Shown piece by piece: positions 32,072 to 43,183 of a DNA stretch of 64,000 nucleotides. The stretch lies in contig NZ_CP058235.1 of the NCBI RefSeq assembly GCF_013388295.1, forward strand, positions 1,032,001 through 1,096,000, in the 5' to 3' direction. Numbering within the stretch: the first letter of the stretch is position 1; each line of letters begins with the position of its first letter. The position numbers and the translations under genes are program-made. The notes beneath the pieces were generated by a model. It ran no database searches. It was not told where the DNA came from and saw only the letters and a list, made by a program, of their open reading frames with translations. Source of the stretch: Bartonella alsatica (GTDB lineage Bacteria > Pseudomonadota > Alphaproteobacteria > Rhizobiales > Rhizobiaceae).

Positions 32072-33910
32072 ATGCCTTCTTACCGTTCAAGAATATCGAC
32101 TCATGGGCGCAATATGGCAGGAGCTCGCGGTCTTTGGCGTGCAACAGGAATGAAAGATACTGATTTTGGTAAACCCATTATTGCCATTGCAAATTCTTTT
32201 ACCCAATTTGTACCAGGACATGTACATTTAAAAGATCTTGGACAATTGGTAGTACAACAAATAGCGGTTTCTGGCGGTATCGCGAAGGAGTTTAACACGA
32301 TTGCTGTAGATGATGGAATTGCTATGGGGCATGATGGAATGCTTTATTCTTTGCCTTCACGTGAAATCATTGCTGATTCTGTTGAATATATGGTCAATGC
32401 CCATTGTGCTGATGCACTTGTCTGTATATCCAATTGTGACAAGATTACGCCTGGTATGTTAATGGCTTCTTTACGCTTGAATATTCCAACAATCTTTGTT
32501 TCAGGTGGTCCTATGGAAGCAGGTAAGATTAAATGGAAAGGTCAAGATCTTACTGTTGATCTCGTTGATGCAATGGTTGCTGCAGTTTCAGAGCATAATT
32601 CAGAAGAAGAAGTTGCTGAAATGGAGCGTGCTGCTTGTCCTACATGTGGTTCTTGTTCAGGAATGTTTACTGCTAATTCTATGAATTGTTTGACTGAAGC
32701 ATTAGGACTTTCTCTTCCTGGAAACGGGTCAGTATTGGCAACGCATGCAGATCGCCAGATGCTTTTTGAAGAAGCTGGACGACAGATTGTTACATTGGTC
32801 AAGCGTTATTATGAACAGGATGATGAAACAGTTTTACCGCGTTCTATTGCTTCACGCGAGGCTTTCGAAAATGCAATGACTGTGGATATTGCTATGGGGG
32901 GATCAACCAATACTGTTTTACATCTTTTAGCAGCAGCGCAAGAAGGTGAGGTGGATTTTACCATGTCGGATATTGATCGCCTTTCGCGTCGCGTTCCTGT
33001 TTTGTGTAAAGTTGCACCTTCTGTTGCCAATGTGCATATGGAAGATGTTCATCGTGCTGGTGGTATTATGGGTCTTTTAGGTGAATTAGATGCAGCTGGA
33101 CTCATTGATACTACTGTTTATACGGTTCATGCAAAAACAATGAAGGAAGCTCTTTGCCACTGGGATGTGAAACAGACACATGAACCAACAGTTCATAAAT
33201 TTTATCGTGCAGCCCCAGGTGGTATTCCAACACAAATAGCGTTTAGTCAATTTTGTCGCTATGAAACCCTTGATCTAGATCGTGAAAAAGGTGTGATTCG
33301 GGATAAGGAACATGCCTATTCGCAAGATGGAGGGTTAGCTGTTCTTTATGGGAATCTTGCGAAAGATGGCTGTATTGTAAAAACAGCAGGCGTTGATCAA
33401 TCAATTTTAACTTTTAAAGGCCCAGCAAGAATTTTTGAAAGCCAAGATTCAGCTATTTTAGCAATCTTAAATGATAAAATTAAAACAGGTGATATTGTTT
33501 TAATCCGTTATGAAGGTCCACGTGGTGGACCTGGAATGCAAGAAATGCTTTATCCAACAAGCTATCTCAAATCCAAAGGATTAGAGAAAGTTTGTGCGCT
33601 TATAACGGACGGTCGTTTTTCAGGGGGAACTTCGGGACTTTCTATAGGACATATTTCTCCAGAAGCTGCTGAAGGAGGAGAAATTGCTTTGGTGGAAGAG
33701 GGTGATATCATAGAAATTAATATACCTAATCGTACCATTCATATGTTGGTCGATGACGTTGAGATGATACAGCGTCGTGCTAAAATGGAAGCAAAAGGAA
33801 AAGCTGCTTGGCAACCGGTTGAGAAGCGTGAGCGTAAAGTCTCAAAGGCTCTCAAAGCGTATGCAGCGATGACGACCTCTGCAGCTAAGGGTGCCGTTCG
33901 TAGCATATAA
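32072..33910 (+). CDS. ilvD: dihydroxy-acid dehydratase
   Basis: IlvD dehydrates dihydroxy acids to 2-keto acids in Ile and Val synthesis, using an iron-sulphur cluster and Mg. The 612-residue length is that of the long, E. coli-type enzyme. Cluster ligands are in [13 protein letters not shown] and [17 protein letters not shown]; further conserved parts are [12 protein letters not shown] and [14 protein letters not shown] with the catalytic Ser region. GAGG lies before the ATG. The gene stands alone. Confidence 0.96.
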   Translation: MPSYRSRISTHGRNMAGARGLWRATGMKDTDFGKPIIAIANSFTQFVPGHVHLKDLGQLVVQQIAVSGGIAKEFNTIAVDDGIAMGHDGMLYSLPSREIIADSVEYMVNAHCADALVCISNCDKITPGMLMASLRLNIPTIFVSGGPMEAGKIKWKGQDLTVDLVDAMVAAVSEHNSEEEVAEMERAACPTCGSCSGMFTANSMNCLTEALGLSLPGNGSVLATHADRQMLFEEAGRQIVTLVKRYYEQDDETVLPRSIASREAFENAMTVDIAMGGSTNTVLHLLAAAQEGEVDFTMSDIDRLSRRVPVLCKVAPSVANVHMEDVHRAGGIMGLLGELDAAGLIDTTVYTVHAKTMKEALCHWDVKQTHEPTVHKFYRAAPGGIPTQIAFSQFCRYETLDLDREKGVIRDKEHAYSQDGGLAVLYGNLAKDGCIVKTAGVDQSILTFKGPARIFESQDSAILAILNDKIKTGDIVLIRYEGPRGGPGMQEMLYPTSYLKSKGLEKVCALITDGRFSGGTSGLSIGHISPEAAEGGEIALVEEGDIIEINIPNRTIHMLVDDVEMIQRRAKMEAKGKAAWQPVEKRERKVSKALKAYAAMTTSAAKGAVRSI

Positions 33911-34235
33911 TTGAGCGAAGAATCCAATTTATGGAAAATAAACAAAGTTGTTGGGGATTTTGTGAGCATTTTTCATACTATTCTAAGCTGCTTATTTTAC
34001 ATGCTCTAAAAGTATATTTTATATCAGAGTAAATAAAATTTGAAAAAAATAGGATGATATGATTGTTGAGCAATACGAATTGCTTTTTACAGAGAAAATA
34101 AACAATTGGTTGCAGGAAGTGTTATGCATTTGTTTTCTCGGTATTTACTTTAATGCTTCTTAAGAGAAACGATAATAATACAGTGAATAGTTATATGAAT
34201 TAAAATAATCAAAAAAGAAAACCTTCTTTGATTTT
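33911..34235. other. 325-bp convergent spacer between ilvD and mutS
   Basis: The stops of ilvD and mutS face each other here. I find no strong terminator hairpin with a T-run, and no gene or repeat. Confidence 0.5.
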
Positions 34236-36980
34236 CTATAAAGTATTTGTTTTTTCCAATTGTTTGAGACGATAAAGTGCTTCTAAAGCCTCTTTAGGTG
34301 AAAGTTCATCAGGATGGATATTTTTTAAAGCTTCATGAAGCACGCAACGTGTTTGTGTTTCTTTATTTATGGAAGATACTGCTTTAAGGGAAAAGAGCGG
34401 TAAATCATCAATTAATTTATGTCCTTTCCCAGCCATTTCACCTTGTTCTAATTGGTGTAGAACATCTGTAGCGCGTGTAATAACCGCTTCGGGAAGTCCA
34501 GCAAGTTTTGCAACTTGTACGCCGTAGGATCGGTCTGCAGCTCCTTTTGTGACTTCATGAAGAAAAACCACATCACCATTCCAATTTTTGACTTTCATTG
34601 TTACATTATGAAGGCGATTAAGCTTGTCAGCTAGTGCTGTCATTTCATGAAAATGTGTGGCAAGAATAGCACGACAGTGATTAATTTCATGAAGATATTC
34701 GACAGCTGCCCAGGCAATTGAAAGTCCATCAAAGGTTGATGTTCCTCGTCCAATTTCATCAAGAATAACAAGAGAACGGCTACTAGCATGATTAAGAATT
34801 GTTGCTGTTTCAACCATTTCCATCATGAAGGTTGAGCGTCCTCGTGCAAGGTCATCGGAAGCACCAACACGACTAAACAAACGATCAATAACTCCAATAT
34901 GTGCTGAAGTTGCTGGAACAAAGGAACCCATCTGCGCCATAATAGCAATAAGAGCATTTTGCCGTAAAAAAGTTGATTTTCCTCCCATATTAGGACCTGT
35001 CAAAAGCCAAATTGCTGGATACTGATGATTTTCTTGTACAGAGAGATCGCAGTTATTGGCAACAAAAGGTTCTACTGCTTGTTTGCGGAGTGCTTGCTCT
35101 ACAACAGGATGACGTCCTGCGGTAATATTAAAGGTAAGGGAATGATCAATTTTAGGGCGACAATATCCTTGTTCTTCAGCAAGATGAGCTAATGCAATGG
35201 ATACATCCAAAATAGCAAGTGCCTCAGCAGCTTTACGAATAAAATCAACCTGTTCGGTAATTTCATGTACAAGAGTATCAAAGATTTCCAGTTCAAGCGT
35301 TATAACGTGATTAGCGGCGTGGGCAATTCGGCTTTCAAGGTCGGCAAGCTCTGTTGTAGTAAAACGCATAGCATTTGCTATTGTTTGCCGATGAATAAAA
35401 CGCGCTTTAGCTTGTGGGCTATTTGTGAGTGCAGATGCTTGTACATTAGTTACTTCAATAAAGTAACCTAGAATATTATTATACTTTATTTTAAGAGTCT
35501 TAATATCTGTTTCTTGAGCATATTGTGTCTGAAGTTCAGCAATGACACGGCGAGACTCATCGCGTAGAGCACGCATTTCATCAAGCTCTTTATGATATTG
35601 AGGACGAATAAAACCACCATCACGTTTAAGCAGTGGGAGGTCATCAGCTAATGCTTGTTCTAAATGACAATGTAGAGCAGTAGGCAAATGTGAGAAAACC
35701 TGTTGTACGTCACTTATTTCTTGAGGAAGCAATTGATTGTTAAGAAGTTGATGAATTTCATGAATGATTTCAAAGCCGCGCTGGATTGCAGCTATATCAC
35801 GAGGACCTCCTCGACCAAGAGCCAAACGTGAAACTGCGCGGGGCATATCTGGTCCCCCTTTTAAAATGAGCTTTATAGCTTCTGCAAAGGAAGTATTGTG
35901 CAGAAAAAAGGCGATTGAATCCAAACGTTTATCAATAGCTGAAGGCGTAGTTAAAGGAGCAATTAAACGATCCACAAGAAGGCGTGATCCTCCTCCTGTT
36001 ATAGTACGATCAATGGCTTTTAGTAAGCTTCCATCTCGTTGACCAGATGTGGTTCGAACAAGTTCAAGACTCAGTCTGGTAGCAGCATCAATAAAGAGGG
36101 TAGCACTTTCGTTTTGACGTTCAGGCCACATGAGTGGAGGATGATGAGTGATTTGCGTTTTTTCGATATAACGGATAGCAGCGGCTATTGCGGAGAATTC
36201 TGTACGCGAATAATCGGCAACACCTTCGAGGGTTGAAAGTTTAAAATAATTGCAAATATCGTGTTCAGCGGTGATTGAGTCAAAAAGACTAGCTGGTTGG
36301 GGTGAAACGATACGATCAAGAGTATTAAAAAGTGATTTATGCGATTTATCATAGAAAAAAGAGTCAGCTACAATGATTTCCTGTGGATCCACGCGCATAA
36401 TATCTGCCAAAAGTCTTTCATGACGGCTTTCTGTTACACGAAATATACCTGTTGAGATATCAATCCAGGAAAGGGCAAATTCCTCTCCTTCGTTGGTCTT
36501 GATGCGAGCAAGCGTCATCAGATAATTTGCACGTGTTGGATCAAGAAGCTTTTCTTCTGTTATAGTTCCAGGTGTAACAAGGCGAACAACATCGCGCCGA
36601 ACGATTGATTTTGAACCACGTTTTTTAGCTTCTGCGGGATCTTCTGTCTGTTCACAAACAGCAACGCGATAACCGCGCGAGATCAACTTTTGCAAATAAT
36701 CATCTGCAGCATGAACGGGAACACCACACATAGGAATATCTTCACCTAAATGCTTTCCGCGTGTTGTGAGTGTGATTCCTAAAGCCTGAGCAGCTTCGAT
36801 TGCGTCACTAAAAAATAATTCATAGAAATCTCCCATACGATAAAAGAGAAGGGAATCGCTATTAACTGCTTTGATTTCTATATATTGCTCCATCATCGGT
36901 GTAAGACGTTGTTGACGGGAAGAAGATGAAGGTGCGAGCTGTGGGACTAAATCATTTTTATGGTTACTCTTATTATCCAT
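34236..36980 (-). CDS. mutS: DNA mismatch repair protein MutS
   Basis: MutS recognises mismatches and recruits MutL. The 914-residue protein has the mismatch-reading Phe-x-Glu motif at FYELF (52-56), the connector and lever domains, then the ATPase with Walker [22 protein letters not shown], Walker [16 protein letters not shown] and the ATHFHEM H-loop. A C-terminal segment with [20 protein letters not shown] matches the tetramerisation part. All motifs are intact, so mismatch repair should function. Confidence 0.96.
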   Translation of the reverse strand: MDNKSNHKNDLVPQLAPSSSSRQQRLTPMMEQYIEIKAVNSDSLLFYRMGDFYELFFSDAIEAAQALGITLTTRGKHLGEDIPMCGVPVHAADDYLQKLISRGYRVAVCEQTEDPAEAKKRGSKSIVRRDVVRLVTPGTITEEKLLDPTRANYLMTLARIKTNEGEEFALSWIDISTGIFRVTESRHERLLADIMRVDPQEIIVADSFFYDKSHKSLFNTLDRIVSPQPASLFDSITAEHDICNYFKLSTLEGVADYSRTEFSAIAAAIRYIEKTQITHHPPLMWPERQNESATLFIDAATRLSLELVRTTSGQRDGSLLKAIDRTITGGGSRLLVDRLIAPLTTPSAIDKRLDSIAFFLHNTSFAEAIKLILKGGPDMPRAVSRLALGRGGPRDIAAIQRGFEIIHEIHQLLNNQLLPQEISDVQQVFSHLPTALHCHLEQALADDLPLLKRDGGFIRPQYHKELDEMRALRDESRRVIAELQTQYAQETDIKTLKIKYNNILGYFIEVTNVQASALTNSPQAKARFIHRQTIANAMRFTTTELADLESRIAHAANHVITLELEIFDTLVHEITEQVDFIRKAAEALAILDVSIALAHLAEEQGYCRPKIDHSLTFNITAGRHPVVEQALRKQAVEPFVANNCDLSVQENHQYPAIWLLTGPNMGGKSTFLRQNALIAIMAQMGSFVPATSAHIGVIDRLFSRVGASDDLARGRSTFMMEMVETATILNHASSRSLVILDEIGRGTSTFDGLSIAWAAVEYLHEINHCRAILATHFHEMTALADKLNRLHNVTMKVKNWNGDVVFLHEVTKGAADRSYGVQVAKLAGLPEAVITRATDVLHQLEQGEMAGKGHKLIDDLPLFSLKAVSSINKETQTRCVLHEALKNIHPDELSPKEALEALYRLKQLEKTNTL

Positions 36981-37198
36981 TTTTACGTGCTCGTTTCCTT
37001 CAAGTGAGGCTTTGATGCCCTTTTTTGTTTACTTCAATGTTTATCTTCATTATCTCTATTATTTTGAATTAAAACGCATGAATAAGGCTATCAGAGTAAG
37101 CATAGCGATTTCTAGCATATGAATCAAATTTTAAAAATCGAATAATGATAGGCATTATCGAACAGAGTTTACACTGTTTTTGGAGAAAATTAGGTGAA

Positions 37199-39496
37199 AT
37201 GAAAAAAAGTGAGCAGGATCAGAAAACGCATCAATTAGTTTATAATACGAGTGAGCGAGAAGCTCTTGATTTTCATAGTCGTGGTCGACCAGGCAAGCTT
37301 GAAATTATCGCAACAAAATCCATGGCAACGCAACATGATTTAGCGCTTGCTTATTCACCAGGAGTTGCTGTTCCAGTTAAAGCAATTGCTGAAAATCCAG
37401 CGTTAGCTTATGAATATACAGCAAAGGGTAATCTTGTGGCTGTTATATCAAATGGAACAGCTGTTTTGGGTTTAGGCAATTTAGGTGCACTTGCATCTAA
37501 GCCAGTGATGGAAGGCAAAGCAGTGCTTTTTAAACGCTTTGCCGATATTGATTCAATCGATCTGGAAATTGATACAAACGATCCAGAAGATTTTATCAAT
37601 CTGGTGCGTCATTTAGAACCTTCTTTTGGAGGCATCAATCTTGAAGATATTAAAGCTCCAGAGTGTTTTATTATTGAGAGTCGCTTACGCGAAGTCATGA
37701 ATATTCCCATTTTTCATGACGATCAACATGGTACAGCAATTATTGTAGCTGCTGGTGTGCTCAATGCCTTGTATTTGACAGGGCGTGATATGCAAAATAC
37801 CCGATTGGTCTGTAATGGTGCTGGTTCTGCTGGAATTGCTTGTCTTGAGTTGATTAAAGCGATGGGATTTCGATCTGAAAATATTATACTATGTGATACA
37901 AAGGGTGTTGTTTATGAAGGTCGTAAAGAGGGAATGAATCAGTGGAAATCTGCTCATGCTGTTCGAACCGATAAACGTACTCTCGCTGAAGCGATGGAAG
38001 GCGCAGACATATTTTTTGGGGTTTCTGCTAAAGGTGCAATTACTCCTGAAATGGTAAAGTCAATGGCTTCTCAACCGATCATTTTTGCTATGGCTAATCC
38101 TGATCCAGAAATTACGCCAGAAGAAGTTATGCAAGTGCGTGATGATGCCATTGTGGCAACAGGCCGTTCGGATTATCCTAATCAAATTAATAATGTCCTT
38201 TGTTTTCCTTATATATTTCGTGGTGCGCTTGATGTACGTGCGACAGTTATTAATGAAGATATGAAGATTGCTGCTGCAAAAGCTCTTGCAGGTTTGGCGT
38301 ATGAGGAAGTGCCTGACAGTGTTGCGGAAGCTTATCAAGGAAAGCGATTGAAATTCGGACCCAATTATATTATTCCCGCCCCTTTTGATCCACGTTTATT
38401 TACGGTTGTTTCAATAGCGGTGGCAAAAGCTGCGATGGAAAGCGGTGTTGCTCAAAAGCATATCGATGATTTAGAAGCTTATGAGCGTGATTTGAGGGCA
38501 AGACGTGATCCCATTTCGTCAATGATGCGTGGAATTTATAATCATGTACGTCAAGCGCCAAAACAAATTGTCTTTGCAGAAGGTGAAGAAGAGCAGGTAA
38601 TTCGGGCAGCTGTTTCTTATGTTCATCAAAAACTAGGATCAGCGATTTTGATTGGTCGTGAAGAACAAGTGAGAAAAACTGCTGCTATTGCTGGTATTAA
38701 TCTTGAGCGTGAAGGTATTTCTATTATGAATGCTAAGCTCTCCTGTCGCACGGATGCTTACGCGAATTATCTTTATAAAAAAATGCAACGGCAAGGTTGG
38801 CTATTACGTGATTGTCATCGTCGTATCAATAATGATCGCAATTATTTTACCGGATGTATGGTAGCATTAGGGGATGCTGATGCAATGGTTACAGGGGTAA
38901 CACGCAATTATGAAACAGCGTTGATTGATATACGTCGGGTGATTAATGAAAAACCAAAAGAGCGTTTGATTGGTATTTCAATGGCTATTTGCCGTGGAAG
39001 AACTGTATTTATTGCAGATACAGCTGTGTATGAGAATCCTAACGCTGAAGAACTTGCTGATATAGCAGAACAAACGGCCTCTTTTGTTCATGGGTTGGGA
39101 TATAAACCACGAGTAGCATTTGTAGCATTTTCTACTTTTGCTTATATGAAAGGGCAGGTCATGCAACATATTCAGGATGCTATTAGTATTTTGCATGAAC
39201 GCAAAGTGAGTTTTGAATTTGATGGAGAAATGAGTGCTGATGTAGCACTTAATTTGAAATTGATGCAGCAATATCCTTTTATGGGATTAACGGAACCAGC
39301 TAACATTTTAGTAATGCCTGGGTATCATGCCTCTTCTATTGCTAGCAAAATGTTGCAAGAGCTTGGTGAAGCAACTCTTATTGGACCTATTCTGATTGGA
39401 TTGGAGAAATCTGTCCAAATTGTACCGTTTAGTGGAAACGATACGGATGTCGTCAATATCGCAATGCTAGCAGCTTACCATGCGATAAAGTTGTAA
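37199..39496 (+). CDS. maeB: NADP-dependent malic enzyme with phosphotransacetylase-like domain
   Basis: MaeB decarboxylates malate to pyruvate with NADP. From the ATG at 37,199, preceded by AGGTGA, it has 765 residues: the malic enzyme part (to about 440, with YSPGVAVP, FHDDQHGTAIIVAAG and the nucleotide-binding NGAGSAGIAC) and a C-terminal phosphotransacetylase-like domain (about 440-765) with IVFAEGEEEQVIRAA and VMPGYHASSIASKML. The latter is usually regulatory, binding acetyl-CoA. The frame starting at 37,145 has no ribosome binding site. Confidence 0.94.
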   Translation: MKKSEQDQKTHQLVYNTSEREALDFHSRGRPGKLEIIATKSMATQHDLALAYSPGVAVPVKAIAENPALAYEYTAKGNLVAVISNGTAVLGLGNLGALASKPVMEGKAVLFKRFADIDSIDLEIDTNDPEDFINLVRHLEPSFGGINLEDIKAPECFIIESRLREVMNIPIFHDDQHGTAIIVAAGVLNALYLTGRDMQNTRLVCNGAGSAGIACLELIKAMGFRSENIILCDTKGVVYEGRKEGMNQWKSAHAVRTDKRTLAEAMEGADIFFGVSAKGAITPEMVKSMASQPIIFAMANPDPEITPEEVMQVRDDAIVATGRSDYPNQINNVLCFPYIFRGALDVRATVINEDMKIAAAKALAGLAYEEVPDSVAEAYQGKRLKFGPNYIIPAPFDPRLFTVVSIAVAKAAMESGVAQKHIDDLEAYERDLRARRDPISSMMRGIYNHVRQAPKQIVFAEGEEEQVIRAAVSYVHQKLGSAILIGREEQVRKTAAIAGINLEREGISIMNAKLSCRTDAYANYLYKKMQRQGWLLRDCHRRINNDRNYFTGCMVALGDADAMVTGVTRNYETALIDIRRVINEKPKERLIGISMAICRGRTVFIADTAVYENPNAEELADIAEQTASFVHGLGYKPRVAFVAFSTFAYMKGQVMQHIQDAISILHERKVSFEFDGEMSADVALNLKLMQQYPFMGLTEPANILVMPGYHASSIASKMLQELGEATLIGPILIGLEKSVQIVPFSGNDTDVVNIAMLAAYHAIKL

Positions 39497-39503
39497 AAAA
39501 ATA

Positions 39504-39533
39504 AAGGCCTCTGGTATTTCAAGGCCTTTTTGA
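39504..39533. terminator. convergent terminator of maeB and secB
   Basis: AAGGCCT (39,504-39,510) and AGGCCTT (39,522-39,528) form a stem, with T-rich DNA after it on the plus strand and an A-rich run before it, so it can work in both directions between the facing stops of maeB and secB. Confidence 0.7.
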
Positions 39534-39559
39534 TAATAAAAAACAAATTTTTAAGATAG

Positions 39560-40033
39560 TTATGCCTGACTCTGATTATCTTTTTGTTCTTCAGCAAGAC
39601 GTTTTTGAAACAATGCTGCAAAATCAATTGGATCAATCCACAAAGGTGGAAAACCACCATTTTGGGTGGCTTCAGATATGATTTGCCGAGCAAATGGAAA
39701 CAAAAGACGAGGACATTCAATAAAAACAAGAGGCATAACATGCTCTTGTGGAATGTTTTTAATATGAAAAACACCACCATAAATTAATTCTACATGAAAC
39801 AGTGTTTCAGTGTCATCATTAGCCTTAACGGAAAGGGATAAGATGACATCATAATTATCATCACCAATTGGGTTTGCGTTGACATTAATATTGATATCGA
39901 TTTGTGGTGTTTTTTCACGTGGCCGTAGTGAACGAGGAGCACTTGGGTTCTCAAATGAGAAATCTTTTAAATATTGTGTCAATACAGCAAAAACTGGCTC
40001 TCCACCACTGTTATTTATTTCACCTTCGGCCAT
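39560..40033 (-). CDS. secB: protein-export chaperone SecB
   Basis: SecB keeps precursors unfolded and delivers them to SecA. The 157-residue protein shows [14 protein letters not shown], the [19 protein letters not shown] core, [10 protein letters not shown] and [17 protein letters not shown], all typical. The GGFPP segment is a known SecB hallmark near the C-terminus. Confidence 0.95.
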   Translation of the reverse strand: MAEGEINNSGGEPVFAVLTQYLKDFSFENPSAPRSLRPREKTPQIDININVNANPIGDDNYDVILSLSVKANDDTETLFHVELIYGGVFHIKNIPQEHVMPLVFIECPRLLFPFARQIISEATQNGGFPPLWIDPIDFAALFQKRLAEEQKDNQSQA

Positions 40034-40176
40034 AGTATAAACCTTCTCATTATTATAAATGTATATTTCTATTAGATCTAAAGATTAAGGTGGTTATCAC
40101 GCCTTATAAAAGGTTGCAAGAAACGCTATCCCTATCTCAATTATTTTTTTGAGTTCGTTATAGATTTTTTGGCATT

Positions 40177-40683
40177 TCAATGATTATCATCATTTTGACG
40201 CCAAGGAGATTCTGTAATATCATAAATTTTGTAGTCTTCTGCTTTAAGATCAATTATTTTTTCGGAATCATTTTGTGCATTAGGTTTATTTTTAGTGTGA
40301 GTGTTTAATTTTTTTCTAAATGATTCGAATAAATGCCAGATAATAGAACGGATTGGCTTGATAAGGAGTAATATTCCCAAAATATCGCTTACAAATCCCG
40401 GCAAAATAAGCAAAATCGCGCCAAGGATAATGAAAGCATCATTGATAATATTGTTTTTCAGTTTATGTCCTTGGATAAGTTCATATTGTATATTTTTTAA
40501 AAGGCTAAGGCCTTGAATTCGCAACAAAAAACTTCCAACTATTGCTGTGAAAACAACTAAACTCAAAGTTGCTAAAATCCCAATTTCTTTACCAATAAAA
40601 ATAAAACCGGCGATTTCGATCAAGAGGGCACTAAGGAAGATAATGATAAAAAAGCGAAGATTTATAGGGTAAAACTTTATCAC
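40177..40683 (-). CDS. FxsA family membrane protein
   Basis: A 168-residue inner-membrane protein with three or four hydrophobic segments in the first 110 residues and a charged tail. LALIEIAGFIFIGKEIG-like LIEIAGFIFIGKEIG and IILGAILLILPGFVSDILG are the FxsA signatures; FxsA is known for relieving phage exclusion by F-plasmid PifA, its normal role unknown. secB and a tim44-like gene are its usual rhizobial neighbours. Confidence 0.88.
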   Translation of the reverse strand: MIKFYPINLRFFIIIFLSALLIEIAGFIFIGKEIGILATLSLVVFTAIVGSFLLRIQGLSLLKNIQYELIQGHKLKNNIINDAFIILGAILLILPGFVSDILGILLLIKPIRSIIWHLFESFRKKLNTHTKNKPNAQNDSEKIIDLKAEDYKIYDITESPWRQNDDNH

Positions 40684-40886
40684 ATGAAGATTTCCTTCTC
40701 AATGTTTGAAGTAGAAAATTATAAGAGTCATTCATTTAAACATACATGAATAAAATAAACATACATGAATAAAAGCTATAAAAATATTTTGAATAGTAGA
40801 TTCCTTATTTTACATATTTATTGATAAATGATATTGACAGCAATGTTTATTACAGATCAGCGTAGGTTTGGAGATTGACAGCACCC

Positions 40887-41579
40887 ATGGAATTTGACGT
40901 TATACTTGTCATAGCTCTTGTTATTATGGTTATCGTTTTTGTGCAACTCCGTAATGTATTAGGGAAACGAGTTGGTTTTGAAAAGCCTCCTTTCGATCCT
41001 TATTCGGGTTGTTCTAAAAAACAGGCTGAGGCAGAAACGACAGATGATCTTGTTTCGTTCCCTTATCAAAACAATTTACAAAAAGGTGATTTTAGTGAAA
41101 TTGATGCTATTTCACCAGAAGGAACTGCACTGAATGAAGGCTTGCGGGCGCTTTGTAAAGTTGATTCTCATTTTTCTCCTCAATTTTTTATAAAAGGTGC
41201 TCAAGTTGCTTATGAAATAATCGTCACAGCTTTTGCTAAAGGTGATCGTGAACAACTTAAAAGATTGCTTTCTCAAGATGTTTTTGAAAGCTTTTGTGCT
41301 GCCATTGAGAAACGCGAAAACAACAATGAAAGAGTCCAATTTACTTTTGTCGGAATTAATAAAATAGAATTTGTTTCAGCGGCAATACAAGACACGGACG
41401 AATTTATAACTGTGCGAATTATCAGTGAAATGATTTCTGTAACTTATAATGAACAAGGAAAATGTATAGATGGTGATCCTGATGCTATTGTAGAAATTAG
41501 AGATGTTTGGACTTTTGTTCGCAATAGCCTATCATTAGATCCCAATTGGAAGCTTTTTGCAACAGAAGATGAAAATTAA
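40887..41579 (+). CDS. Tim44/TimA family protein
   Basis: A 230-residue membrane-anchored protein with an N-terminal hydrophobic segment (about 3-22) and a C-terminal Tim44-like domain: FFIKGAQVAYEIIVTAFAKG, FVGINKIEFVSAAIQD and VEIRDVWTFVRNS are recognisable. Bacterial members are thought to bind membranes or TamA-like partners; the role is not settled. I prefer the ATG at 40,887; a TTG at 40,875 is possible. It is divergent from fxsA. Confidence 0.87.
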   Translation: MEFDVILVIALVIMVIVFVQLRNVLGKRVGFEKPPFDPYSGCSKKQAEAETTDDLVSFPYQNNLQKGDFSEIDAISPEGTALNEGLRALCKVDSHFSPQFFIKGAQVAYEIIVTAFAKGDREQLKRLLSQDVFESFCAAIEKRENNNERVQFTFVGINKIEFVSAAIQDTDEFITVRIISEMISVTYNEQGKCIDGDPDAIVEIRDVWTFVRNSLSLDPNWKLFATEDEN

Positions 41580-41634
41580 GATCTTTTTTCCATAAGATCG
41601 TATAAATAAGCTTTATAAGAAAGTGAAGATTGAA

Positions 41635-42234
41635 ATGTCCACATATAAATCGAGACAAAAAAGACATTTATTGGCTTCACAAGATTATCTTTTATGGGAG
41701 ATGGTTTGTCGTACGACAATACCGCTTCATGATAAGTATCATTCTTCTCTTACAAAAGAAATTGCAAATATTAATAATAAAAAACAGTGCGTAACATCGA
41801 TCTTTTCTTTGTCTCAAAGAAACCAACAGAAACAAACAGTAATTAAAAAAGGAAAGGGGGCAGTTGCACAGGTACATAAAATCCATTGCTTCAATCGTGT
41901 TACGTATCGTAAAATTGCCAAAGGTAATTATCCTATAGAGGCGCGTCTTGATCTTCATGGTTGTATGCAGGAAGACGCTTATTTTTCCTTAAAAAATTTT
42001 TTACAATCATCTCAGGAGAACGGATTGCGTTATGTACTTGTTATCACAGGAAAAGGCCAGTCACCTGGGAGTGTTGGTGCTTTGTATAAGTTTGTCCCTC
42101 ATTGGTTATCAACACCAACTTTTTGTTATTATGTTCATGCCTTTGAAAAAGCAGCTCGCCAACATGGTGGGGAAGGTGCGCTTTATGTGTGGTTGCGCCG
42201 TTTTGTTCCGGACCAAGGGCATGATGTTATATGA
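41635..42234 (+). CDS. Smr domain protein
   Basis: The 199-residue protein ends with a Smr domain (about 115-195): RLDLHGCMQEDAY, VLVITGKGQS and QHGGEGALYVWLRR are the LDLHG, TGKG and GGxGALYV motifs. Smr domains nick or cleave nucleic acids. It follows the tim44-like gene by about 55 bases; in other rhizobia, as I remember, a murein transglycosylase gene (mltA) lies between them, and it is absent here. Confidence 0.86.
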   Translation: MSTYKSRQKRHLLASQDYLLWEMVCRTTIPLHDKYHSSLTKEIANINNKKQCVTSIFSLSQRNQQKQTVIKKGKGAVAQVHKIHCFNRVTYRKIAKGNYPIEARLDLHGCMQEDAYFSLKNFLQSSQENGLRYVLVITGKGQSPGSVGALYKFVPHWLSTPTFCYYVHAFEKAARQHGGEGALYVWLRRFVPDQGHDVI

Positions 42235-42601
42235 ACTGTTTCAGGTTCAATCTTGATTTTATCGGCTATAATATTTTGAAAGCCTTATTTTTTGAAAGAG
42301 GCGTGAGAACGTAAAATTTTGTCATAAGTTTTGCACCAGTGCATCCTATTTTTACAAACAATCATTTTGCTTAAGTCATTTTATAGGGAAATTACATTCT
42401 CTATAGCAAAAAAATATTTGTAACATAGAGTAATTTGTAAAAGCCCTATACAAGTTTTAAGAGGATCTAATTTTCTTCAACAGTTAAATATTTTTCTAGC
42501 TTTGTTTTTATTATCAAGTTAGTATAGTAGTATATTCAAGTTTGTTAATGTTATATCAACAGATTTTTTATCAAAAAGTATACAATATTTTGATTTTTTC
42601 T

Positions 42602-42838
42602 TCACTTTTTTATTTGTATCGTGAACGATAATAAAGGTTTGTCACTATTATTTTTACGTTTATAAAATAATAAAACAGCATCACCATCGTATTTACTATT
42701 CCCATTCTTGTTTTTTATATTAATCTGATTCATAAAAATTATATTTTTTTATTTCTTCAATAATTTCACTTGTAATGTGGAAGTAAATAATTTTTTGAGT
42801 TTTAATAGAAAGATTCGAATAAGAAATATAATTATAAG
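42602..42838 (-). pseudogene. unidentified gene remnant, copy A
   Basis: Two overlapping frames on the minus strand form one coherent piece: IKTQKIIYFHITSEIIEEIK and, after a frameshift near 42,722, NIKNKNGNSKYDGDAVLL, then FYKRKN and a stop at 42,602. The second piece matches the remnant at 47,692-47,880 (shared NIKNK, KY, VL, KRK, P in order). I do not recognise the family. Confidence 0.45.
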
Positions 42839-42970
42839 TCAGTGAGTTGATTGAATCTAAAAAAATAATTTATCATTAAAGATTAATATATTGATAGTTT
42901 ATAAAGGGATTTAATGGAATTTTTTCATTGTAAAAAACTAATTTCTGATATGCACGTGTGGAGGTAAAAT

Positions 42971-43000
42971 ATGTCCAAAAAGAGTGAACTATTTTTGTAA
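42971..43000 (+). pseudogene. nine-codon start of a lost gene (tentative)
   Basis: GGAGGT stands six bases before this ATG, which reads MSKKSELFL and then TAA. One base shift continues as VKNILCERWFEQAYD before another stop. A good binding site before an immediately broken frame suggests the beginning of a decayed gene. A real nine-residue peptide cannot be ruled out. Confidence 0.3.
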
Positions 43001-43183
43001 AAAACATATTGTGCGAGAGATGGTTTGAACAAGCATATGATTGAGTAGGCAATAAAAAAGCGGTTAACTCTAAAAGGGTAGGCTATACAAAGTGTTTTAA
43101 AAATTGATGTGGCTGTATCTAAATTTCAGTTATGTAATTAAATAGAAACTGTATAGGCATTTTTTGTTTGTAAGAGATATTTG

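Larger units (their letters stand above)
42235..43183. other. 949-bp spacer with gene debris
   Basis: No intact gene. The minus strand at 42,602-42,838 holds debris related to that at 47,692-47,880. At 42,971 a strong GGAGGT site precedes an ATG whose frame ends after nine codons. The rest is AT-rich with nothing I can name. Confidence 0.55.
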
